Shown: one piece after another, positions 22,054-32,990 of the stretch
How positions within the stretch are numbered: position 1 is the first letter of the stretch
Layout: each line of letters opens with the position of its first letter
Assembly: GCA_035233585.1 (NCBI GenBank)
Contig: CP141155.1
Coordinates: 16,654,501-16,718,500 of the forward strand
Length of the DNA stretch: 64,000 bases
Direction of reading: 5' to 3'
DNA from: Antiaris toxicaria
Taxonomy: Eukaryota > Streptophyta > Magnoliopsida > Rosales > Moraceae
Notes under the pieces: model-generated
The model's database searches: none
Told to the model about the DNA's origin: nothing
The model's input: only the letters and a program-made list of their open reading frames with translations
Program-made: the position numbers and the translations under genes

Positions 22054-24884
22054 CTAGAGCTTTAAACTCTCACCTTTGTGATCCTTAGCTTGCTGCATAG
22101 TTGGATGGGGTCCAACATGTTGCTGTAGGTTAGCATAAGTATTTGATTGCATGCAAGAAGATAAGAGCTTGGGAGCTTCTAGTTCTCGATGAGAGGGCAG
22201 AATGATGGGTATCTTACTTAATCTACCTGAGAAAGAAGACACCATTGACAGGAAAGAAGAGAGTGAGAGTCCCTTTTTTTTCAATATCACCTTTGTTTTA
22301 TAAAAATTGGTACATAAGAGTGTAATACTGTATATTCAACACTTTAGGTCAGAGGTGCATGTGGAAATTTTATACGGAACTATACTACAAAAAAATTACT
22401 GGACAAAATCTAGTAAACTTCAAACTTTGAGAAATATGATGATCCTGCAGAAGAGTTACAAGCCTAGAAATTTGTAGGCTTACGCTCTTTCAAAACATTG
22501 TACGCAACCTTTGCTACACTCATCTCCGCCTGCTTCTTGGTTTTTGCTTCTTCTCCAGTGAAATTCTCTCCTTCTATCTCCACAGTTGAAACAAAAACTG
22601 GAGAATGAGCTTCACCAGATCTGTTTGTGGAATATGTTGGTAAATGCAACCCTTCTTTCTGAACCAGTTCTTGCAAAAGATTCTTAAATAAAGTAGAATC
22701 ATCCTATATGAATAGAAACATTCATTCATTAACAAGAAGTTACAAAAAGGATGATACGCAGCTCACCCAAGAAAAAAATGAAGTCTACAACAAAGTCGAC
22801 TTAGATTAAATATTTAAAATGTAAATATACCACCGCAAACATAGAAAAATGGCCACTAGTAACCGAAATCTAACCTTTTGAACACAGTTTGGAGATAATG
22901 AAATCAAAGCAACTTTTGCAGCAGCATGTTCAGCCTCCTTCAATGTGGGAAAATACTCTGGACTCTCATATGTCTTTCCATCAATTGTCACCCTACATTT
23001 GAAGTGACTTGCATGTGGAGGGCCTTCCCGCTCACAAGAGTACACAGGAAAAACAAGATTTCGTTTTTGAGCATACGTTTGAAGTTCACTCTTGTACAAA
23101 TGCTGGACATCTATTCAAGGGAAAACAAATTGCAAATTGTAAAGTTCACTAGCAAATAAGTAGTTTGGGGAGCATATTTAGACGAAAATGAAAACATCAT
23201 TGGCTAGTGATTTTATAACAGTAACCACAATTGGGAACTAAGGGCCGGTTCAAAACAACAGTTCCAACAGAAATTTTGCATATTCAACTCTAGAACTCTC
23301 AAATATATATCTTGCCTTTTCTCTTTCAAATTTTCATGAAATTCAAACTTCAAAAATCCGTAACATTCTTATTTCAAGTTGAAATTAGATAACTCTTGTG
23401 TTTAAATGCTCACAACAACGGAAGGAACAAAACAAAAAAATTACATCCATATTGCATATTTTTCCAAACATGTTTTAATTATTTATAATATTCCCTATAT
23501 CACAGGTCATTTCTAATTCATACTTCAACCACACACACACATATCAATTCCAACTTACAAAACTCTTAACTCCAACTCCAACTCCAACTCCATCCATTAT
23601 TCCAAACAGGCCCCAAAAAGAGCTTCTTTGATTTCAATAGTAAAGTCATTAAAAAAAAAAAAAGCGCTCATCATTGAGTATAGTACATGTGGTAGAGAAG
23701 AACAGAGAAAAGTGTTTCTGACCTTTAAATCTATCATCTACTTGGACAATTGATGTGCTCCCATGTACGTGAAGAGTGACAACTGATGTGTTATCACCAG
23801 CCAGAGGAGTTTGATGTGTTTCCTGAATCTGCTGCTGCTGCAATGTCTGTCTGGTTGCATGTATACCATCCGTTTCACTGATTGCACCTGATCCTGAACA
23901 ACCAAAATTTTTTCAAGCACAATTTACCGTAGAAAAAATTAGATAACTAAGCAATTTTCAGACAATTATTTTTAAAAAAAATTTGAAAATATTTATTTAG
24001 TAAAATAGCTGTTAATGAGTGATTAACGTTAGTCAACCACTATTTAACCATGAAGCCCCGTTAGAAGGAATTTTGGAATTATTCCAAACGGAGTTTTGCC
24101 GTCTAAACAGAAACTCCCAATTGTACAACTCACAATCTCTCTCTTCTATTCTTAAAAAACCCAAAACTTTAAAATTTTGTTTCAAAAAAACTCAAAAATT
24201 TAAAAATCCATAACTTATTCTCATATCAAAATAGACGAACAAAACAAATCTATTTTCCATATCTTTTACGAAATTTTTACATTATTTTCTAAATTATAAT
24301 TCATTTTCAAAATTCCTTCCCAAACACACATTTTCAATCCAACCTTAAAACTCCATCTCTAACATCACCAAAACGGGCCCTAATCAGCCAACCACTAATC
24401 TAACATTTCTTAAAAAAAAAAAAAAAAACTGTCATTTTGCTCATTTTACAAACCCACAAAAATTAACATCGAACGATTACTTATTTAAGTAGAAACTCGA
24501 AAAAAAAAATAAACGAAAATAATAAAGTAATAATAAAATCATTCAAAATGCATTTTGAATTTCGAATAATCTTTTGGTATTACCAGAATGAGAGAGCAGC
24601 GAAGGTTGAGGGAAAGAGAAAGAACTGGGAATGGGAGGTCTGGGATTGGGATTAGGGTTTGGGTCAGGGTTGAGGAGAGAAAAGTGGCCGAAGGCGATCC
24701 TAGCGGCGTCATTTTGGGCTTCTTTGGAGGATTTGAAGAAAGAGAGAGTGTGGAAGGACTGGCCATCGACGTAGACAGCGGCGGAGAAGGAAGGATTGTG
24801 GTCAAGGCCATGCCTTGTGATCGAGTATTTCGGCAATCTCCATGATCGCTTCTGACAAAGCTCCTGAAGCTTTGATTTATACAT
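22054..24884 (-). CDS. Double-stranded RNA-binding protein with three dsRBDs (DRB family)
   Basis: Exons (minus): 24884-24584, 23893-23723, 23110-22875, then either 22703-22464 (TAG; 315 aa) or 22703-22484 spliced at GTAAGC to 22226-22054 (TAG; 366 aa). All junctions are GT-AG and in phase. dsRBD1 fills exon 1 (about residues 2-69: MYKSKLQELCQKRSW, then SSKEAQNDAARIAF). Exon 2 is a Gln-rich linker (LQQQQIQE). dsRBD2 is exon 3 (YKSELQTYAQKRN, then LKEAEHAAAKVAL) and dsRBD3 is exon 4 (LLQELVQKEGLHLPTYST, then KKQAEMSVAKVAYNVLKE). Each keeps the K..A...AA..A helix that contacts dsRNA. DRB proteins assist Dicer-like enzymes in small-RNA production, in nucleus or cytoplasm; the best-known Arabidopsis members have two dsRBDs, so a third is notable. 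The ATG at 24884 is chosen because dsRBD1 begins there, as is usual in the family. No defect seen. Confidence 0.92.
23242..23613. mobile_element. MITE, family B, in the intron between exons 2 and 3 of the dsRBD gene
   Basis: Left end GGGCCGGTTCAAAACAAC and right end CCAAACAGGCCCC are inverted, preceded by TAA at 23239-23241; the right copy of TAA is not preserved. Interior phrases (ttcaactctagaactctcaaat, aaacttcaaaaatccgtaac) recur in the elements at 24054 and 27033. A (CTCCAA)n stretch lies at 23571-23591. Confidence 0.7.
24054..24380. mobile_element. MITE, family B, in the first intron of the dsRBD gene
   Basis: Left end GCCCCGTTAGAAGGAATTTT; right end ATCACCAAAACGGGCCC followed by TAA. 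The interior shares 'ctcaaaaatttaaaaatccataac' and 'acatcaccaaaac'-type words with the other family B copies. Non-coding, same orientation as the copy at 23242. Confidence 0.7.
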
Positions 24885-24986
24885 CCTTTTTTTCTTTTTT
24901 CTCTTTGTTCTTTTTTTTCCTTTTATCTTTTTCCGTTCTCTGCTACTCTGCTTTACGCTGTCTCTGTGCGGCTTCCCTTCCGCGTG

Positions 24987-24996
24987 TATTTATATA
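24987..24996 (-). promoter_or_regulatory. TATA box of the dsRBD gene
   Basis: TATATAAATA on the minus strand, about 105 bp before the ATG at 24884, leaving room for a 5' UTR of about 70 bases. A 24-base T run (25001-25024) borders it upstream. Confidence 0.6.
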
Positions 24997-25024
24997 ATTG
25001 TTTTTTTTTTTTTTTTTTTTTTTT

Positions 25025-25274
25025 GTGATTTGGGGGATTTTTGGATCGAGAATGCATGTGTGATCTACACATAGCCAAATTAAAAAAAAAAAAGAAAGAA
25101 GAACAAGAACAAGAACAAGAACAAGAAGCAAGCATGGAAAGGTGGCACGTAGCAGAGGAAAGGGGACATGCCCAAATTCGAAGGAAAAAAATTAGGCCCA
25201 TTTAGTTCGTGTGAGTGCTTTGGGAATGAAACCATGTCAAGATGAAAGATCTATTTTTAAAAATAAAACATTTA
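25025..25274. other. Upstream flank of the dsRBD gene
   Basis: Contains an A-rich run and an (AAGAAC)n tract at about 25098-25127. GGTGGCACGTAGC at 25142-25154 holds an ACGT core, a possible bZIP site, not further supported. Confidence 0.35.
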
Positions 25275-25840
25275 GAGGGTATTTGGTTTTGTTTCCAAAA
25301 CTGATTTTACGATTTCCTAGGAAATCGATTTCAAAATCGGTGTGAAATTGTGTTTGGTTTGTATTGTTTTTGAAAACAGATTTCAAAATGAATCCAAAAT
25401 CGTCTTTGCTCTCAATGTAAAATTGAAAACGATTAAAAGTCGTTTTCTCTTATTTCATTTTTCTCATTTTTCCCATTTCTCTGATTTAATTATTATGGTT
25501 AATTAAGATTTAATTGATATAGTAATTACTTAAATATTATGGTTATTAATTTTTAATTCATTTTTTAATTAAAAAATTTTATTAATTTTTAATTTTTGTT
25601 ATTCATAAAAAATTTTTTTTAAATCAAACATAAATATGTTTTTATATAATACTTATAAAATGACTGGTTTTCAAAAATATAACCAAACACAGTTTCATTT
25701 TTTTGTTTCTCAAAACATACACTCAGAAAATAAAACCAAACACAATTTCAGAAACGTTCTCAGAATTGTTTTCAAAACGATCTCAAATTCAGAGAATTTG
25801 AAAACATAACAGATTTCAAAAACAATACCAAACACTACCT
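25275..25840. mobile_element. Tourist-like MITE, family C, with TTA duplication
   Basis: Left end GAGGGTATTTGGTTTTGTTT; right end AAACAATACCAAACACTACC. They are imperfect inverted repeats, with TTA on both sides (25272-25274, 25841-25843). The interior also shows mirrored words (gattttacgatttcctagg against cagattttcaaaa types). 566 bp, non-coding. Confidence 0.8.
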
Positions 25841-25843
25841 TAG

Positions 25844-26844
25844 GATTCATATAAAAGTGACTGCAATCGTTGTTTTAAGGTTAAAAAAGATTTAAACGAT
25901 AAAAATTAAAAATTAAAATTAAAAAATAAAAATAAAAAAATACTTTAATAACTTGTATGATTGAATTATATACATGCCTTTGTTTTAGAAAGGTTTTTCA
26001 TTTTTTAAAATAAGACGGTATTTAAATATGTAAAAAAAATTTTGAAATAAAAAGTTGCTTAAAATTAAAAGAAATTATATGGAGAATGGTGTGTTGTGAG
26101 TGAATTAAATAATATTCTTTTTTGGTTTCTAGAAATGTATTATGAAAGACATGTTTGTAAAAAACAAGATTCGCTTTTTATTTTATAGAATGAGAAAATT
26201 AATAAAAAAACTTGAAACAAGTTTTTTTTGCAAAACTTTTTCTTTTTTAAAAAGTGAACCACTTATCCAAACACACTCTTTTTTCTAGTTTAAAATGCCA
26301 AAGTCATTTATTTTTGTAAATAAAATGGTATCTAGGACCTATTTGAAAGAGGTTTTCAATATGTGTTTTAGATTGTAAATAAGATGTAGTATTGGCATGT
26401 GAGTTTAGAGAAAAACCTGTTTAGAGTGAAAAAATAAAAGTAAAATCTTAAAATATGTTTAAAATAAAAATATCATTATAAGCCTTGTTTAATTCTACTT
26501 AAAAATCTATGCAATTTATTAAAAAAATATATCTCATTTAGGATTAAAGTAATAAAGTTATAGATTTTAAAATTTTGAGTTTATTGTACCGATTAAAAAA
26601 AGTTTTGAGTCAATGAAAAGACAAAAAAAAAATCTAAAAACCAGATATCAAATATACCCCAAAAAGCCCTTAGATGTGTTAAAAAAAAAAAAAAATCTTC
26701 TTGAAAACAAAAACCTTGAAACGGAAGAGAGACTTTTGAATTGAAAATGTTACTATACAAAAGCTATTTGAAATTAAAAGGATTCCATAATCACTTGTTT
26801 CAAATCATGCAGACTTTTCATTTTAAAAAGAGGCTTCCAAGCAC
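25844..26844. other. AT-rich spacer, probable decayed MITEs
   Basis: No coding signal. Words such as 'ccaaacacactctttttt' (26265-26285) and 'ccccaaaaagcccttag' (26655-26671) look like ends of further eroded MITEs, but borders cannot be fixed. Confidence 0.35.
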
Positions 26845-27037
26845 TATTTTGAACTTATTTTTAAAATAGAATGGGCTAAATATATAAACCAAACAAGCTT
26901 TTAAGGACAATTTTAAACTCATTTTTGAAATAGAATAGGCTTAATACATGAATCAAACAAGCTCTTAATCACCATTTTGAACTCATTTTTAAAATGGAAT
27001 AGGCTAAACATATGAATCAAATAAGCCTTTAAGCTCT
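26845..27037. repeat. Tandem repeat, three units of about 64 bp
   Basis: Units begin at 26845, 26910 and 26974 with ATTTTGAACTCATTTTTAAAA and end with ATGAATCAAACAAGCTCTTAA-like words. Divergence between units is about 10-20 percent by eye. The last unit touches the next MITE. Confidence 0.85.
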
Positions 27038-27687
27038 CATTGGAGCAACAATTCACTGTGGAATTTTCATATTCAATTCCAAAACTTTTAAATTTACATC
27101 TCATGATCTCTTTTTTTCTCTTTCCAAAAAAAAATCGAACTTCAAAAATCTATAATTTTCTAATCGTGTTGAAATGGGATTTTTTTTTTCCCAAATTACA
27201 CAAAAAATAAGATGATCGAAACTAAATTCATATTCCATATTTATTCTGAACACATAAAAATTGGCTAAATTGCTAGATTGGTCTCTAAACTTTTAAGTCT
27301 ATGTAATTTTGATCCATATTCTTTTATTCATAATTGGAGTGACCATAAACTATTAAAAACATTATTACAATATTCCTTTTTGTTAATTTTTTAACAATTC
27401 TATTAGTTACCGTTACTTTTTTTTAATTGTTTGTGGATTTGTCCAAAAACTAATGAAAAGACTATTGTAGAAATATTTCAATAGTTTAAAGCCATTCCAC
27501 ATACGAAAAAAAGATCACAACCAAATTTGCATAAACTAAAATCTTAGGAGCTACATGAGCAATTTACCCATAATATTTTTACATTATTTTTTAAATCCAA
27601 TATATTTTAAATTTGCAACTCCCCTAAACACATATTTATAAATCAATCTCTAAAATTTCATCTCTAATTGTCACTCCAAACGACTTC
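27033..27687. mobile_element. MITE, family B, carrying a nested MITE
   Basis: Left end GCTCTCATTGGAGCAACA and right end CACTCCAAACGACTTC form an imperfect inverted pair. TAA flanks both sides (27030-27032, 27688-27690). The sequence is split at about 27262 by another inverted-repeat element and resumes at 27571; joined, the outer parts match the family B copies in the dsRBD gene introns. Confidence 0.7.
27263..27570. mobile_element. MITE, family D, nested in family B
   Basis: Left end GGCTAAATTGCTAGATTGGT and right end GCTACATGAGCAATTTACCC are inverted copies. A second inner mirrored pair (gtctatgtaattttgatcc against gatcacaaccaaatttgcataaac) extends the fold. About 308 bp, non-coding. Confidence 0.65.
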
Positions 27688-27690
27688 TAA

Positions 27691-29215
27691 GTAATTAAAA
27701 CAAGATTTAGCTCAAATTTCCATTTTGTATTCACTTCTTTTTATAATAATATTATGACATATATTTAACTAACATAATTTTTTAATTGAAATTACATTAT
27801 ATTATAATTGAAAAAATAATTATTTAACATGTAAAGATATTATATCAAGATATTATTAAATAATCAAGAAAAGGGTATAAATAAAGAGGAAAATTCGAAG
27901 TGACTTGCAGTTGTAGGCACATTTATAAGTAGGATTATTTACTTAAGAGAAATTATAGTATATTTTTAAAATAATATGTTTCTGATAAATAGATTTTAAG
28001 GTATACTTACCATGAAAATGCTTCATATGCAAATGATTTATTATAAAAATGTTGTTTGTCTAAAATATTTTAAATTATATTATTCATATTTTCAAGTTTA
28101 AACAAAAGTTATTTACCTCTTTTCTCTTTTAATTAAGATCTCTTAAATTTTCATTAAATTTCATTAAATACGTAGTTTTTTTTTTTTTTTTTACACTTTC
28201 GAATAAGTGTTTGGGCTGAAGTACCTTATTTATAGAAGAGCTTCTAGTTGCTTTTGTTGCTTCTAATTAGAAGAAGAGAAATAAAATGCATAATTTTTCA
28301 GTAGGTGTTTAGAATACATTTTTGAAAGGTTTATGAGTAAAAAATGTTAAAGTCTTCTAAAAACTAACAAAATGTTAAAATGTCTAATGTTAAAGTCTTC
28401 TAAAAACTAACAAAATGTTAAAATGTCTAACTAAAGTATATTTGTAATAGTTATATCTGAAAGTATTTTTTTTTAGATTAAAAGCTCTTTAAATAGATCA
28501 TTCATACCTTTTCAGAAGCAATTTTGGGACACAAGAAGCTAAATGTAGTTTCTAAGAACCTATATTAAATGTGATCAAAATGTGGTTTAAAAAAAAAAAA
28601 ACTCTTCTTAGTAGATTTTGAAACTTGTATCAAAACTGTAATAAGATATTATAAACTTATTCTAACATTGTTCCTTATTATTAGCAATTTTTAATGGGAT
28701 ACGCAAGTGAATGACCTTTTTTGAAGTGATTTTTTAATAAATGTCCAAAATTATGTTAAACTAGGAAATTGACACCTTTTTTTTTTTTTTTATGGACGGT
28801 CAACCAATTGTTGATTAATTAATCACTGATTAATCACTAATATCAATATGTGTTGGTACAGTCAATCACTGATTAATCGGATAAATCAATCAACATTTTA
28901 ATAGTCACTGTCCAATTTCTTAAATGAAAAGGTTAAACTATTTTAAACAAAAAAAATTGTTAAAAGCAACTCTCTTTTCCTAATTCTTCAATTTTAAAAA
29001 TCAATTTGACCTTTTAAAGCTCTTTAAAAAATATGATTTCAACTACTTACTAAGTTACAATTTTTAGTTCTTTTATTTTAATGGTTAAAAGTATAAGCAA
29101 AAATTCTGATAGACAAACTTATATTATGAGTTTTTTTTTATGATTTTGTAATATCACTATTTGTTAATAGAGTATTCAAATAAATTAAACGTGTATTAAT
29201 CCTTTATGATTTCAG
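27691..29215. other. AT-rich spacer, no gene recognised
   Basis: No coding signal. Around 28800-28910 the word AATCACTGATTAATC recurs and the flanks GTCCAAAATT and CTGTCCAATTTC suggest a small eroded element. T runs at 28175-28192 and 28779-28793. Confidence 0.35.
28344..28429. repeat. Exact 43-bp tandem duplication
   Basis: The 43-base unit starting ATGTTAAAGTCTTCTAAAAA occurs at 28344 and again at 28387 without differences, so the duplication is recent. Confidence 0.9.
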
Positions 29216-29465
29216 TCAATTTGAATTGATAAATAATAAAGTTGAAGATAGGAAAGGACCTTCAGAACAACAAGCAACCAAATCTAAACAAATTGAGACA
29301 ATGCTAGTGACATGGTCATCTATGATGGCGCAGACCATGGTGATTGTAGACGGAAAATTTCTACAGTCGAATTTGTATGTAGGGTTAATGGCTGATGGAC
29401 CTTTTGGAAAGATGTGCATGAGATTCATGCTAGACACGGTAAATAAATGGGGAAAAAATATTAAG
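29216..29465. other. Island of open sequence on both strands, unidentified
   Basis: Less AT-rich than its surroundings, open on both strands over about 240 bp, and truncated on the right by a MITE. The plus frame reads WSSMMAQTMVIVDGKFLQSN. A CAG-like acceptor precedes it (GATTTCAG near 29215). It could be a decayed exon; I recognise no family. Confidence 0.25.
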
Positions 29466-29802
29466 GGAGCGTTTGGTAAACGCATTGCATTTTGATTGTA
29501 TTTGAATAAAATTTATTTTTTAAATGTTGTATTTCGTTGAAAAGTATTTGTTTTGTATTTAAATGAAATGTGTGTTTAGATAAAAAGTATTTTAGAGTTG
29601 AAAAGTTGATGTGATTAATAAAAGTAGAGATAAATAGTGGAGTTAAAAAGTTGATGTGATTATTTTAAAAAACTTTTGAATAGTAATTGTTTTCATAGCA
29701 TTGTTGAAAAGAATTGTATTTGAATGTAAAACTTTACATTTGGTGTAAAATTGCATTGCGTTTGAATATAATTAAAATGTAATTGCTGTGCTAAATGCCC
29801 CC
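29466..29802. mobile_element. MITE, family A copy 6
   Basis: Starts GGAGCGTTTGGTAAACGCATT and ends GTGCTAAATGCCCCC, with TAAG-like bases on both sides. The interior matches the other family A copies (gttgatgtgattaataaaagtagag; actttacatttggtg). 337 bp. Confidence 0.75.
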
Positions 29803-30990
29803 TAAGAAAAGATAATAGAGACACAATTTTTAAAGAGGTTCACTGTATATGTAAAAAAATATAAGAAAGCTCGTGTAAACCAAGAATAGGAAAGAAAGAT
29901 GATGGGAATGCCAAGAATACAAAGATTTCAGGGAAAATATGAACAAAATCCGTGTTGGAGGTGATGTGGATGGTTGGGCGATTAATGATGATGGCAAAAA
30001 ATATTGTATGCATGTGCTAGGGTTTGTGCGCATAGGTAAAGGTGCCTCCGATTTAGGTGAAGATGCTATTTATAGCTTTAGGAGATAATTCTGTCATAAA
30101 TAGGATATGTATTTGAATTTTGAATATAAATTAGATTTTGTCCTATTAAATCGTATTAAGATTAGATCTTGATATTTAAATTTAATATATTTATATTAAT
30201 GTGCTTAATTTATATATATTTGAGGTTTGAGAGATTGTTCAAATCCTTAAAATCAGCATGGATAATCCTAGAGATTATCCACATAATCCCTAGATTCTTG
30301 GGTTGGGACTCACTAGGGACTGGCTAATAAGTCACCCAATAGCTCACTTGGAACTCATTGGTGAGTCACCTGAAGGTGTACTATGAGTCTGGTTTGCAAC
30401 TTGCTTGTAACTCACACGATGAGATGTACTAAAGCTTATTTTGAGTCCTTAAGGTCGTGAGCTTGCATATTTTACCATACTCTTTGATAAAGTGTATAAA
30501 CACATGCATGGTTAGAAATGGGGTATGAAATCTTACCTTAATCGTAAGCCCCCCACTCCTTAGTCAATAAAAATTGACTTAATGAGTATTTCTATGAGTC
30601 ACATGTCACCATCAATTGGTCATTGTGTCTATTTTGTAACTAGCATGAGACTCGTGAGATGCTCAGGAGACTACCTATGCTCAAGAGTCTTTTATTGCAA
30701 TATTGCCCCGAGATATGTCGTCAGTTTTAGATTTCTTATAAGATAATTTTTCTTAATTCTTCACATGACAATTTTATTTATTCGAATATATTTTAATTCA
30801 TAAGTTTTTTAAATTTTATCTTCCGATTGATTATTTAGGATATGAAACTTTTAATTGAGTCAATTTATAAATCAAAATCTAAATAGGTGAATGAAGCATT
30901 TTCAATTAATGAATTGTCTCCATTTTAAATTGCATTTTTTTAATTAAATTATACTAAATCACAAAAGCACATATTTCTTTTCTTTATTTG
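29803..30990. other. Spacer, possibly outer part of an Athila-like LTR
   Basis: No coding signal. Repeated words GAGTCACC / GACTCACTAGG / TAACTCAC at 30300-30420 and 30595-30690 suggest an LTR-like sequence belonging to the element that follows; no left border was found. Confidence 0.3.
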
Positions 30991-31620
30991 ATTGCATATT
31001 TTTCTAATACTTTTTACTAATCCCTCTTATTTGTTTTTATCACCTCTTCGTGGAATCGACCATCCTTACTGTACTATAATTGAACACTTTGTTTTATCAC
31101 AATTTAGGAGGTAATTCAAGTAAGATTGATTAATAGATTTTAAGCCAAAAAGAGGTACACATTATTTTCTTTTATTTATTTTGCTTTTTTATTTTCTTTT
31201 TCTCTAAAAAAAACTTTCATATTTTGTTGTTTTTAATTTTTAGGTTACTAATTTTAACTAGGTCTCATAATTTGTGTAATCTTAGGTTTTAGAATTGCAT
31301 TAACTTGGGGTACTAATATCTAATATTTAACATTTTCATAAACACAAATCATAAAATATAATAAATTTTGCAAGTAATTGTATGGAAACATTAAAAAGTA
31401 CAAACTAAGGGAGTTCTGTTTAGAAGGCTGGAATCTATTAGCATTCTATGCCACCAGTTTTTCTTGGGAACATTGCACTGTCTAAGAGGTTGGTTTTCAA
31501 GGAGGTATCACCCCATCAATCTTTCCTAAAAGTACTTTTAAGGGTTACGATATGCAGTTTTACGCTATGGTTATTCTTGTAAACAATTTTCTTTGTTTAA
31601 AACAAAAATAGAGGTTGATT
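30991..31620 (+). repeat. LTR end and leader of an Athila-like Ty3/gypsy element
   Basis: CTCTTCGTGGAATCGACCATCC followed by TACTGTACTATAATTGAACAC (31046-31085) is the motif near the 3' end of Athila-type LTRs, where a 'TGTGGATTCGACCCT' word precedes a run like 'ACTATAATTGA'. Leader sequence follows up to gag. Primer site not recognised. Confidence 0.5.
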
Positions 31621-31629
31621 AGAACATGA

Positions 31630-32990
31630 GAAGAGATAACAATTACATTTTTCAACAAGCATTTCCCACACCATAAGATCAATGATTTGAAGTGGCAGAT
31701 TTCGACCCTAACCTAAAAGGACAATGAAAGTTTCTATCAAGTTTAGGAGTGGTTCAAAGATCTATTAAATCAATATCCCACTAAGGTTATGAGAGTTGGT
31801 GCCTAGTCAGTCATTACTACGAATGACTCACTATCTAAGAGCACCAGTTTGTATAAATAATGTGCAACAAAGAGTTTCTCCCCCCTTCCAAAAAGGCTTT
31901 TGAGTATCTCAATGAGCTAGTTGAGAAAGCCCACACATGGATTGGACTAAGTGCCATTGACAGCACTAGTCAGTCTCGACCTGTTGGAATCTACTAATTA
32001 AGGGAAGGAGACTATCTCAAGGCCCAAATCTAGTTTTTAACATGACAAATTAAGGCCCTCAAAACCAAAGAAAATAAAGGAATCCACATGGTCGCAAGGG
32101 CGGGACCACAAGAGTCATGCTTCATCTGTGAAGAGGTGGAACATCTAGCTAAGGATTTTCCTAGTTATAGTGAAATAAGAGGATTTACAAGGAGCAATGT
32201 AATGCCTTAAGGGCATACAATAACCCTTTCTTTAACACATACAATCTTAGCTAGAGGAATAATCTGAATGTCAGTTGGAGAGATTTCAATCAAACACAAC
32301 TATCAGGAGGACAATGGCGAATAAACAGTAGCCATAACCACCAAAGGCATATTCTGCACCTTAGTACCATGCACAACTGCCAAGGAGTTCTCTCAAGAAT
32401 ACCTGGCAAGCTATCATGAAGATGCATAATAAGACGAACCAAAAATTTAAATCACCTTTTTACACATATGGTGGAAGAAAGCAAAAAGATGAAAAGTCAA
32501 ATCTCAAAGTTGGCCAGAGCTTTAGTTGTTTCTACTTAAGAACATGATAAGTTCCCTTCACAAATTCAGTCCAATCTAAAGGGAGCAACACATGGCACAA
32601 ACCTCCAACTCTGAAGATCATAACATCAAAGAGGTCAATGCCATCACCACTTTTAAAGGCAAGATTTTGGATGATCTATCAATAACTGCAACTACTTTAA
32701 TTGGTCAGGAAATCGCCCCCAAGAAAGATGAGCCAACCGATCTTCCAATTAAATTGCCTTTCCCCCAAGATTTGTGACCTGCTAGGAAAGTGCTAGAAAA
32801 TCAAGATCCTATGTGGTCAACTCCTCCGAAGCCATCAACAGCATTAATTCTTGTGGTCCATAAAGTAAAATATTCAAAATCAATTTTTATTGGACACACA
32901 TGCCAAATCACTCTACATCTAGCTAAGCTTGAGGGCATCATTAATAAAGACCTGTATGTGAAGTTGAATTACACCTATTACAGGTGAAAG
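31630..32990 (+). pseudogene. Athila-like Ty3/gypsy gag, decayed
   Basis: Broken plus-strand frames give, in order, FQKAFEYLNELVEKAHTWIG (near 31895) and a zinc-knuckle-like C..C....H..C region (ESCFICEEVEHLAKDFPSY near 32115). Then come AYNNPF-like words and a GQW.IN segment, and finally an AITTFKGKILDD / PTDLPIKLPFPQDL block (32640-32775) that corresponds to the gag-protease junction of Athila/Tat elements (AITTRSGK; PPFPQ). Stops and shifts throughout. Protease-to-integrase coding is absent; the sequence jumps to the element's 3' tail at about 32990. Confidence 0.75.

Noticed and set aside
24588..24845. 85-codon plus frame (GGEGRIVV)
   Set aside because: Antisense of exon 1 of the dsRBD gene.
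24953..25201. Minus frames with repeated Leu/Val or Cys/Ser
   Set aside because: They come from the (AAGAAC)n and A-rich tracts in the promoter region.
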